Source: Cyanophora paradoxa
Taxonomy: Eukaryota; Glaucocystophyceae; Cyanophorales; Cyanophoraceae
Length of the DNA stretch: 64,000 nt
Reading direction: 5' to 3'
NCBI GenBank assembly: GCA_004431415.1
Contig: QPMI01000484.1
Span: forward strand, 62,001-126,000
Shown: piece after piece, positions 1-8,983 of the stretch
Numbering within the stretch: position 1 is the first letter of the stretch
How the letters are laid out: every line of letters begins with the position of its first letter
Program-made: the position numbers and the translations under genes
Notes under the pieces: generated by a model
Told to the model about the DNA's origin: nothing
Seen by the model: only the letters and a program-made list of their open reading frames with translations
Database searches by the model: none

Positions 1-3000
1 CGGCAGGCCATCGGTCTGAGGAGTGATTTCAGAAACCAGCCCCAGGCCGAGCATGAGCAGCTCAAGAGCCGCAGCGTTCTCGCGGGCGATCCGAATGGAG
101 CTCGGCGCGCGGCGGGCCGGGAGGCCGGCCAGCGGTACGACGGCGGGGAGCGGGTTGTCCGCGCGCTCGTACGGCTGCGAGCCGCACTCCTCGATGATGA
201 AATCTTTCAAGTGGGGGACGCGGAGCGTCTCGAGCGTCCCCTTGACAGCGGACGTTTCAATACCCCAGCGTGCTGCCAGAATTTTGCGCTGGGCAGGCGG
301 CCAATTCTCAAGGCTCTTGCCGCGGTTGTGCGGCGAGACCCTGGGCACTACGAGGGCTCCGCCAATGACCCCAAGCGCTTCGTACAGGGCGTACTGGGCG
401 GGGTCGTCGGCGTCGGGAGTCCCGGCAGGCTCAGGCTGGGACGCGGGCTGCGTGGGCTCGCTGGGGCCCTCGCCGCCACCTCCCCCCTCATCGCGCTTCT
501 CCGACATGGGCACATCACCCTCCTTGTCCTTCTGGGGCTCCTGGCCCTGGGCGCCCTTGCGGCCCCGCCCCTGGCCCCGCCGGCCGCCTCCGCGGCCCTG
601 ACCCTTCGCGCCCCCAGCCGCTGCCTGCCGCGGCTTCCCGCCAGCTAGTGGGCCAGGCTCGTGCGCAGGGTTGAGGGCGGGCGTCGGCGTCCGCGGAGGC
701 GAGAGGCGGCCGCCGGGCAGGATCGCCGGCTCGGGCGCGGCTGTCTGCGGCACGAGAGCGGCCGCAGCCTGCAGCGTGAGCCCGATGGCCTTCACGGTGG
801 CCTGGCCGTCGAGAGCGCGGGCGTGCGCCTCGCGATCGAGCTTCGAGGCGACCGGGGTCGTCGTCGGGCAGCTCGGATCCAAGCGCCACTTCTCTGCGAA
901 CGCGATGAGCTGGTCGACCTCCTCGTCGCTCAGACCGCCGCTCTTCCGCTTGAGGCGGCGGTACAGAAGGATGAGGTGTGCGCGCGAGTGGGGCGGAGTG
1001 CCCTCAATGTACTTGATGAGGCGGGCGCTGCCGGCACTCCCCGTCACAGTCTTAATGTGGACGAGGCTCTTCAGGGTTTCCAAGGGCTCGGTGGGCCCCA
1101 GGGGGCTCAAGATCGAGACCTCCTCCGGGATGATAGTGGGCTGACGCCCAGCATCCTTGTCGGCATGCAAGGTCAGCTGCGTGCCCCGCGTCGCCGGCCG
1201 CACGAGCCCCAGGTACCAGCCCGTCGGGACTGGCGCCTTGGAGTCGCCAGGGGCCGGCGGGCGGTGACCCAGCAGCGCGTAGAGCCAGGCGGTGCACAGC
1301 GGAAGGTCGCGGAGCGCGAGGATGCGCTCGGCGGCGAGGCCCTCGCCGACCGACATCCGCTCGACGACGCAGGCGTCGCTGAGCCGGCTGTAGTCCGGGG
1401 CGCGCCCCTTGCGGTACGCCTCATGGCGCTCGTGGGCGGCCCTGGCCAGCCAGCCCTCAGTGTCCTTCACCGAGTGGAGCACCTTCGCTGACGGAACTGG
1501 CAGCTCGAGCGAGAGCGCCGCGGTCGTGAGCAGGTGCACCGCAGTCGTGAAGTCAAAGTCCGAGGGGGCAGGCACGGCCTCGCTCGCGAGGAGAGCGGCA
1601 CACTTATGCAGGTCGATGCGACCGGTGTGGCCCCCGAAGCTTCCCGCAGTTTTCCAGCGAGCCCAGTGCTCGAGGAGGACGAGCGCGAGCCCGTAGGCAT
1701 CCGTGTGCTCGTCGACCATGAGCGGGGCCGCGAAGTCGAAGTACCGCTGGAGAATTTTCTCGGCGGCCTTAGACGACCCCGGGGCACCGTAGTCGAGGCG
1801 GTGCAGGTAATAACCGGCGACGCAGGCCGCAGCTGCCAGCCGCAGGCGGGTCTGGTCGGAAACCAACTGGCCGCGACCCAGGCGCGTCGATCCCATCAGC
1901 TGCATCTCGTGCGGCGCGAGTGCGAGGGCGATCGGGGACTGCGAGCCGACGCTCTCGTGGCCCCGGTAACCCTCGAGCCAGCCCGCGATCGCTATCTCGC
2001 CCGGCCGAAGCTTCTGGAGGTCCGGTTCCACCTCCTGCTTGCCGAAGGCGGTCAGGCCCTTCGTGGGCCACGGCCTCCCCTTGGCAACGCGCTGGGCGTG
2101 AAGGCCGACCTGCCGTACCAGGTGCATCGTGCTGAGGTAGCGCGTCGGCCAGGCGTGCGCCAGCAGGTCGCGCGAGGCGCTGCTGTGCCCCAGCATGTGC
2201 AAGAAAGCCGTCGGCAGGGTCGGGGAATCGGTATACACACTCTCATCCGCAAACGGCTGCGTGAGCGCCGAGAGCAGGAAGGAGAAAGCCTGGCGAGTGC
2301 GGCCAGGGCAGCGGAACGCGGTAGCGTACCACTGCACCTCCGGCTGCTCGACCAGGCCCTCGAGGCAGTACGTCACACAGTGGCTGAGGCGAGGGTTCGG
2401 GTACACGAAACCCTCGCGCCCTAGTTCCACGGGAGCGGCACCCTTCAGCTTGTGCCCCTGAACATCCCAGAGGATGGCCGGGCCCAGCTCGGCCTCGCGG
2501 CCGGGCTCCTCCGTGAGATTTAGGGCGCCGAAGTGTGCTACAGTGAACCCAGCGCGCGCAAGGTAAGCGCGGTTGGTGCGGATGCACTCCTTAGAGGCGG
2601 CCTCGCGATCCTCCTCGGCCGCCGAAGCGCCGTCGTCCGTGACCGAGAGGCTCGCAACGGTCTCAGCGCCCGACGAGTACTCCAGGCAAGGGCCGACCCC
2701 GGCGGCGGGGTCGACGTCGCCCTTGACGCAGGTGGCCGCCACGGCGGACTCCAGGCTGCCAATTGCCAGTGCGTCAGCATCCCCGCCCGAGCTCGCCGGC
2801 TGCAGAGCAGCGACATCAGAACCCTTCGCTTCTGCGTCAGCGCCCTCAACCTCCGTTGGGTCCGGGGCGGCCGCAGACTCGAGGGCAAAGGTGCCCAGGT
2901 CGGCGGCGTTCATGATGTCGGCAAATGAGCTCAGGCCGGCGGAGAGCCCAGGGCCGATGCCGGCCGCGATCGGCTCGGTCGCGGTCTTTTCCGTCTCAGC

Positions 3001-3861
3001 GAGGCCCGACTCCGGGCGGGCCCGCATGTCGATCACGGTTTCCTCCTCCGGGCAAAGGTCCGGCCGCGCAGCCGAGATAATCTGCACGAGGCCGATCGCG
3101 AACGCCGTTGCGGCTGCGGCGCAGGTGCTCAGGCTCTCATCCTTGTGCAGGGCTGCGGCATGCTCCGTAGTGACGGCGCTGAAGCGCTCGAAGGCGCGCG
3201 CAAGCTCGAGACCGGTGCTCGCGCTGGTGCGGTCGATTTTGACGCGGAATACGCGGCGCTCTTTGCCGAGCTCCGCGGGCGCAGGAGCCGCAGTCGGGCC
3301 GGAGCCGGGGCTCGCGGCCGGGGTGGACGGGCTGCCCAGAAGGCTCGGGCCTCCGCGGACGGCCTCCGAGAGGATGGCGCGCGCGATCGCGAAGGTCGCG
3401 GCCTCGCTCGCGGGGCTCGTCGCCGGCGCAGAGGCGAGGGCTTCCTTGTGCTCAGCGAACGCGCGGCGGACGGCGATCCCAACCTCACTCGCGATCTTGG
3501 AGTCGATCGCGGGGCAGTTAGCCTGGCGGTGCCCCGGCTTTCCGCACCCGTAGCAGACAGGGGCCCGTTGCCGGACGGCGGGGCGGGGCTGAAGTTCCCA
3601 CCCTGAGGGCGGCGCTTGGCCTCGCCTCCGAACCCGCCGGCGCGGCGCTTGTTGGGGTTGATCACCGCCCAATCGGGCAGCGGCGTCGGGCTCACGTCGC
3701 ACTCGAACTTCCAGTGGCGCTTGCCGCAGTGGCACGGGTTGCGCGGCTGAGCCGGCAGACCGCGCTCGCGCAGGAATTCGGTGATCTTCTGGCGGTATAC
3801 CGGGTCGTCGGGCCGCGGCGGCGGCGCGGAGGAGGACGGGTAGATCGCGCGGATCACCACG
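1..3861 (-). CDS. Gag-like retroelement frame with CCHC zinc knuckle (partial, open at left edge)
   Basis: Read on the minus strand, one frame is free of stops from 3,861 to base 1, more than 1,200 codons, and leaves the window still open. Near 3,510-3,555 it encodes CYGCGKPGHRQANC, a canonical CX2CX4HX4C zinc knuckle as in retroviral and LTR-retrotransposon nucleocapsids. Downstream there is a long alpha-helical-looking stretch and then a Gly/Arg/Gln-rich basic tract (about 540-640), which could bind nucleic acid. I see no aspartic protease DT/SG, reverse transcriptase YxDD, RNase H or integrase motif in the visible part, so a Pol, if any, lies to the left. There is no evident ATG of its own near the knuckle; it most likely continues the frame that begins at 5,069 after a one-base frame change near 3,560. 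Identification as Gag-like rests on the knuckles and context; the family is not recognised. Confidence 0.55.
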
Positions 3862-5069
3862 TCAACTTCCTCATCGTCGCCCGCGAATGCGTACCGGCAG
3901 AACATCACGAGTTCCTCCGTCTGCGCGTCGTCCGCGACGCCGTCATCGTACCCGCCGTCGTACGCCTCATGCGTGTGCGCTCGCATCACGCGCGCGTCCT
4001 TCGATGCGCGGCTACCGGGCGGGACGACGGGGACGGCCGGCGGCGCAGCGTGCATGGCCGCGCGCTGCAGGGACTGCATAGCGCTCGGGGCCTGGGCCGG
4101 CGCCGCGCTCGGCAGCGCGCTGCGTTTGACGACGTACGCTGAGCCCGGCACGTTCGAGATATCCGTGTCCCATGCGCCGAGCTCGCGGCAGCGCTTGCGT
4201 ACGTAGTTGACGAGGGCAACCTCGTCTTTCAGCAAGCCCTCGCGCACGCGCTGTGCAAGTTCGGCTTGCACTACTGTCAAGACCTCGAGGTTCTTGAGCA
4301 TGCGGCGCCGGTCTTTCTCCGACAGATCCTTCACGTCATCGAATTCGCGGTACGCGCCGCGATTCCGGCGTGCGATCATGTCACCGAGCTGGCGGACCAG
4401 CGCCGAGAGCGGGTTCTCGAGGAGCTGGCGCGCGTCCGGGTGCATGCACAAGCGGCAGGTGCGGCGGACGCACGCCTCGGGATTCTCGCCTAGATAGGGC
4501 AGGCGCAGAACTTCCTTCAGGTCGTCCGGGTTGCGCTCGCCCGAGTCGGACTCCAGGCGGGCGCGGATCGCAGCGAAGGTGGTCTCGCGCTTAGACGCCA
4601 CGATGGCCTCTTCGATTTCTGCGATCTGCTCGCCGAGCCCTTCGAGCAGCATGAGCTCGTGCTCATTAGCAGCGCCCAGCCGTTCCTTTTCGGCCTTTTC
4701 GCTCTTCAGCTTCGCCAGCTCGCTCTTGCGCGCGCGCTGGCCGGCGTGGAAGAGCTCGATCTCGCTCCGCACGCTGTGCGCGGGGTCGAGAGTCTGTACG
4801 AGCGCGAGGCCAGTGTTCTGCTGCTGGCTATCGCCTGCATCTTCAGCCAGATTCAGGATGTTCCGGCTAAGTGCGGCGGCAGCCTCGAAGGCCGCGAGGT
4901 GATCCTCGACGGTCTGGCGGTCGGCGCCTGGCTGCAGCGGCGGAATCCGACGCAGCATCTCTAGCGCATTCGTCGGAATGCCGCTTAGAGTGCTCGGCTC
5001 TGCCGTGAAAGGAGCCAAGTTCGCCATCCGGATGTGGTACTCCGCGGAAGCTCCGGTGCCGGAGGACAT
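3129..5069 (-). CDS. Gag-like N-terminal frame with coiled coil and an atypical zinc knuckle
   Basis: Starts at ATG 5,069 (MSSGTGASAEYH). The first roughly 330 residues read as a soluble helical domain with a charged coiled-coil segment (ARKSELAKLKSEKAEKERL, about residue 110). Further on comes a knuckle-like motif PCHCGKRHWKFECD (about 3,690-3,730), resembling the C-x-C/H/C motifs of Gag proteins, followed by a basic patch NPNKRRAGGFGGEAKRR. After about 3,560 this frame becomes Arg/Ser/Pro-rich and looks non-coding, while the frame one base back carries the canonical CCHC knuckle. So the real product probably switches frame there. Its stop is at 3,129. Neither frame contains the GTACCCCC word that is frequent in the host genes, which fits a mobile origin. 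No LTR ends, primer-binding site or target duplication could be identified. Confidence 0.55.
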   Translation of the reverse strand: MSSGTGASAEYHIRMANLAPFTAEPSTLSGIPTNALEMLRRIPPLQPGADRQTVEDHLAAFEAAAALSRNILNLAEDAGDSQQQNTGLALVQTLDPAHSVRSEIELFHAGQRARKSELAKLKSEKAEKERLGAANEHELMLLEGLGEQIAEIEEAIVASKRETTFAAIRARLESDSGERNPDDLKEVLRLPYLGENPEACVRRTCRLCMHPDARQLLENPLSALVRQLGDMIARRNRGAYREFDDVKDLSEKDRRRMLKNLEVLTVVQAELAQRVREGLLKDEVALVNYVRKRCRELGAWDTDISNVPGSAYVVKRSALPSAAPAQAPSAMQSLQRAAMHAAPPAVPVVPPGSRASKDARVMRAHTHEAYDGGYDDGVADDAQTEELVMFCRYAFAGDDEEVDVVIRAIYPSSSAPPPRPDDPVYRQKITEFLRERGLPAQPRNPCHCGKRHWKFECDVSPTPLPDWAVINPNKRRAGGFGGEAKRRPQGGNFSPAPPSGNGPLSATGAESRGTARLTAPRSTPRSRVRLGSPSAARSLSTRKPSPLRRRRAPRARPRPSRSRAPSSRRPSAEARAFWAARPPRPRAPAPARLRLLRPRSSAKSAAYSASKSTAPARAPVSSLRAPSSASAPSLRSMPQPCTRMRA

Positions 5070-7118
5070 TCTTTTCACGAAAAGCTCGCGGCGTAAAGCC
5101 AAGCTTATCGATCAGAATGTCCGCGATCCGGCTCCTCTGAGGTCCGCGGTCGCGCGACGAGGCTTCTCGAAGCCAAGTCGCCGATGTCCTCTGATCAAGC
5201 ACGCCCTTTCAAGAAGACAGGCTCACTACGCGGTAGTAGAGCAACTGCTTCGGGCGGCTAGCGATGCAACGGCGATCCGAGCAGTCTGCCTCGGTCCCGG
5301 TTCGCTTTTCGATTCTCTCCGTCGCTCGGTGCCGCGGGCAGCCGAGGTGAGCAAGCTCACGTCGCACGAAACCGGAGCGATCTGCCCCCGGCTCGTGTTT
5401 GCGCTCTACTTGCGAGAGCAGCACGCCCCAGTTCGTCAACCTGCTCGCTCAGCCTTTGCGGGCACGGGCGGGGAGCGTCCGCACGCTCCTCGACCTCTTT
5501 CGAGGTTCTCCCGTGCGCCGGCTGAGCTGCGGGTGCTGGATTGGGCTGGTTGCTGAGGATGGTCGCTGAAGATCGCTGGTTCGTGCTCCGTAGGCACGTG
5601 GCGCCTGTCGGATGGGAAGAAGCCCACCCGGTACGCCCTGCGCGGTCTAGCGCAGGCGGTGGTGATAGCAGGAAGCACAAGTGGTCTATTCACAAGTGTA
5701 CCCGTACAGGGACGGCGTACCCCTCAGATGGGGCCGCGCCCGGCGCTAAGTCACAACACAGAGAGCACTACAAGCTAGAAGCTTACTAGCGCTAGACTAA
5801 GGCTAGAGGCTAACCATAGACTACCAGCTAGCCTAGTCCGAGGGCATCGCGGCATGCGACATCGTGCTCTTTTTTTTTGCAACTTTGAAATTTTGCGATG
5901 TACATACGCGCATGTGGTGTCGATCACACAGTGTTTTCCAACTTGAAATTAGAAATTAAATGCAATTGTACCGCAATTGCAACTCCTTGGTCGCAGGACA
6001 ACAAGCATCTCTTTAATTTCTCGGACCTCCGGAATCACTAACATGTACAGTTCTCAGGCTCGATCATAGAGCTCCCAGAAACCAGCCTGGCAGAATAGCT
6101 CCCCCCCCCCCCCCCCCCCCCCCCCAACACACACACACACACGTGCACACACACACCGCCCCACATGCACAGCCAATAAGTCTCAAAGGCTTGGTTTGAT
6201 TTCGGTTGAACGCCCTGCAGCTGGCCATGGTCTGTTCCAAATTCGCTGCAGACGTCGACGTACGCGTGCGATCGATGCCTATAGGCGCCCCGCGGCGGCG
6301 GGGGCGCTGCGGAGCCCGCAAACGACCTGGCGCGCGCACGGGGCCGCGGGCCGCGCGCCGGCTCGGCGGTGGCTGCGTAGTACGTGCTGCCGCCCGAGCC
6401 GCTCGCGATCGGGCCCCCGGTATCCCCCCCGACTCCCCCCCCCCGGACTCCGGGAGGCCGTCCACGCGATGGCGGCCCGAGGTCGGAATCTCCGTACCCA
6501 CCACCGTCTCCGGGTAGACTCTCCTACCCTCTGGCCATGGGCCCTCGAGCTCGCGATCGGGCAGGGGGGCGCGCCCCTTCCCCAGCCCCTCCTCCTCCCC
6601 CCGCCCCCGCCCCAAGCCCGCCGCACTTTCGAATTCGGCGCAGCCGTCCGCAGCCCCGGAGCACTGGGGCCTCCCCAGCGGCAGCCGCAGCCGGCGGCGG
6701 GGCCCGGGCCCAGCCCGGGCCCCACCCAAAGAGGAGGGGGGGGAAGCCCGACCCGCTCCCTTCCGACCTGCACCCCGGAAAGAAACTCAGGGGGGCAGCC
6801 GAGGCCGCCGGCGCCGGCCCGCCGGCCACCATCCGCGCCCGCGCCTATAGCTAGCCATGCCCTCGCTCTTCCGTCCCCCCCCTCCCCCTTTCCCCCCCCG
6901 GCCCCCGGCCCCCCCCCCCCCCTCTCTCATCCCGGTATTCTAATTTATTGGTTTGAATTCTGACCATAAGCCATTCGGCTGGCTAGCCGCCGGCGCCTGC
7001 ACCACCCATTGCGCATGCCACGGGCCGCATGCGCATCGCATATATGCGTCCGCTACTGAGCTCGAGCGAAGCTGCAGCTGCTTTAACTCGAATTCAGCTT
7101 CGAATTCACTCATCGCGA
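5070..7118. other. Gene-poor stretch right of the retroelement
   Basis: No gene could be supported here. 5,070-5,850 would be the 5' leader or LTR region of the minus-strand element; it contains short CTAG-rich AT-poorer repeats (5,760-5,830) but I could not find a pair of terminal repeats. 5,860-6,060 is AT-richer. A 25-base C-run and a CA repeat follow at 6,101-6,156. From 6,290 to 6,930 the sequence is extremely GC-rich with open frames on both strands that show no motif. 6,950-7,118 is probably the 3' flank of the phosphatase gene. Confidence 0.4.
6101..6156. repeat. Poly-C run followed by (CA)n microsatellite
   Basis: Twenty-five consecutive C (6,101-6,125) run directly into an alternating CA tract interrupted once by GTG, to about 6,156. 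It is one of about ten long G/C homopolymers in the window. Confidence 0.9.
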
Positions 7119-8807
7119 TCAGTCAAGGACGATAACATCGGGCGGGGGCGGGGGCGCGCGGGGGGGTACAGGGGGCCCGGGCCCAAAGTTCCCGGCCGCG
7201 CGGCTCAAGCTCGAGCCGGCCCCGGGCCCGGCGTCCGAGGGGGGTACGAGGGCGGGGGCGGAAGTGGGAGGGGCCGGATTCGAAGCGGGTCCAGAGGGGC
7301 CGGAGGGGCCTTGGAGGGGTACGGGTGCGGAAGTGGGCTCCGATCTTGAGCTCCGAGGGGCGAAGAAGCGCTCGAAGGCGGCGCGCTCGCGGCTGCGGGA
7401 CGGCTGCTCGCTGAAGGGCGCGCGCTGTACCCCGGCGAGGTGCTCCACGCAGTTCGCGCGCACGAGGGATACGCGCAGCGGCATCAGGAGCCGCCCCGCC
7501 GGTCGCGGCGCATGCTTGAGGGGGAGGGGAGGAGCCGGCTCAGCTGAGGCCCGCGCCCGCTTGCCGGGCGGCTCCGGATCCGGATCCTCTGCCGGGGCCG
7601 TGGAGGGTACGGGGCCGGCCGACGCGACCTCCAGCTCGAAGAGGGCCGAGTTGCGTACCCCCGGGAGTACGGGCGGGGCCCCCGCGTCCAGGGCGCCCCC
7701 GCGGTGCAGGAGCCAGTTCACGAACTCCCGCAGGAACGTTCCTGAGAGGACAACAGAGAACGACGGCGCGTGAGCTAAAGAGAGCAAGGCGGTGCGCGTG
7801 CTCTCGCGCGGGCGGGCGGCGGGCGGGCGGCGGGCGGGCGGACCATGCGTGACAAGGAGCACCGTCGGCGCCAGCGGCGGGGCGGCGGCGTCGGCCGCGG
7901 GTGCGGGCGCGGGCGCGGGGGCCTCGGGCGCGAGGAAGCGGGGGACGAGCTCGTCGTGGAAGAACTCGATCGCCCGCCGCTTCACGTCCTCGAGGCTCTC
8001 GCCGCCCTCGGGGCGGAGCGCGCGCTTGGAGGTACCGGTGCTGGAATTTGATCCGGCCGCGGCCGCCGCCTCCTGCGCTCCCTCGGCCGCCAGAGAGGAG
8101 GCCCACGGCTTTCCCTCCTGGACGCCGTAGTGCTGCTCTCGAATCCGCCGCTCGTAGATCGGCACGACGTGCCGGTGGGCCCTGCAGATGGGCGCAGCGG
8201 TGTCTTTGCATCGGTCCAGGTCCGAGACGTAGCTGCGGGGCCGGGGCGCATCAGGCGCGTATGCGGGCGATGCGGACGAGCATGAGCGGCAACCGCACAT
8301 GTGGTTGATGGTGTGCGATGCGAGACGTGTTGCCAGCAGCTCAGCTTGCTTGGCGCCGTGCACTGTCAGCACGCCGCCGTCCCCTTGGCCCTGCAGAAGC
8401 CGCTGCCTGTTCGCGACGGTCTCGCCATGCCGCACAAGCAGCAGGCGGACGGCGCGCCGCGCACGCGGCGGCGCGCCGGAGCTCTGCGACGCGGCGCAGC
8501 CTTCCACTGCTGCTGCTGCCGCTAATGTTGCTGCTTTCGCTGGTTGGCGCGGCGCGCAAAATTTCTGAGAACGCAGTGATCTCTGTACCCTTCTTAATCG
8601 GGGGGGTCCGGGTGTGTCGTGGAGACTTGATTTCTCATTTTGTTTTTTCACGTCTGTGGAGGAGAACCGCTCCGAGCGGCGGGAGGACGTCAAAGCCAGC
8701 TCGAAACGCACCCCGTTCGGAGCAGTTCCCCGGCCGCGGTCTGCAAATGCGACCAGCTTGCGCACATGCATAGCTAGCTGCTCCATCCTCGAGCTCGCGC
8801 CGGCCAT
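7119..8807 (-). CDS. Histidine phosphatase (phosphoglycerate mutase/TIGAR-like) family enzyme
   Basis: Predicted phosphotransfer enzyme using a catalytic histidine. The RHG motif reads LLLVRHGETVANR (near 8,430) and is followed by LQGQGDGGVLTVHGAKQAE, YVSDLDRCKDTA, the acidic-loop region YERRIREQHYGVQEG and the second-histidine motif LLVTHG (near 7,850), in the family order. ATG 8,807 (MAGASSRMEQ) is the first in-frame ATG; a first intron starting GTGCGC and ending TCGCAG joins in phase just before the RHG motif. A second intron (about 8,232-8,290) restores NHIYVSDLD, and a third (about 7,743-7,845) restores THGTFLREF. A Pro/Ser-rich tail follows and ends in DVIVLD, resembling a SUMO-interaction motif. 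Substrate is not predictable: sugar phosphates such as fructose-2,6-bisphosphate are typical for TIGAR-like members. It diverges from the cyclase gene at 8,984. Confidence 0.85.
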   Translation of the reverse strand: MAGASSRMEQLAMHVRKLVAFADRGRGTAPNGVRFELALTSSRRSERFSSTDVKKQNEKSSLHDTPGPPRLRRVQRSLRSQKFCAPRQPAKAATLAAAAAVEGCAASQSSGAPPRARRAVRLLLVRHGETVANRQRLLQGQGDGGVLTVHGAKQAELLATRLASHTINHMCGCRSCSSASPAYAPDAPRPRSYVSDLDRCKDTAAPICRAHRHVVPIYERRIREQHYGVQEGKPWASSLAAEGAQEAAAAAGSNSSTGTSKRALRPEGGESLEDVKRRAIEFFHDELVPRFLAPEAPAPAPAPAADAAAPPLAPTVLLVTHGPPARRPPAARPRESTRTALLSLAHAPSFSVVLSGTFLREFVNWLLHRGGALDAGAPPVLPGVRNSALFELEVASAGPVPSTAPAEDPDPEPPGKRARASAEPAPPLPLKHAPRPAGRLLMPLRVSLVRANCVEHLAGVQRAPFSEQPSRSRERAAFERFFAPRSSRSEPTSAPVPLQGPSGPSGPASNPAPPTSAPALVPPSDAGPGAGSSLSRAAGNFGPGPPVPPRAPPPPPDVIVLD

Positions 8808-8983
8808 CGCACCGTAGTAGCTGCCAGCAGCGCCGCCCCGCGGCCGGCCGCAGCTTTGTATCACGCCGCAAGATAGCGCAAGTTCAGCAACGATAGCGCC
8901 GACGTGTCGGGCGAGGGGCGGATGGCGTTCCGCAGCCGCTCGATGATCCGAATCGCAATCGCATGAACGACGCCCGCTGAGCC
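8808..8983. promoter_or_regulatory. Short divergent promoter region
   Basis: 176 bp separate the start codons of the histidine phosphatase (minus) and the soluble adenylyl cyclase (plus), so both promoters and 5' leaders must lie here or overlap the genes. I see no TATA box or other clear element. Confidence 0.5.

Noticed and set aside
2573-3553. 326-codon plus-strand open frame inside the retroelement
   Set aside because: Lies opposite the frame with the CCHC zinc knuckle and has only low-complexity Ala/Ser sequence.
1-3861. Reverse transcriptase or protease in the retroelement frame
   Set aside because: Read through the whole frame for DT/SG and YxDD-type motifs and found none; only Gag-like features can be supported.
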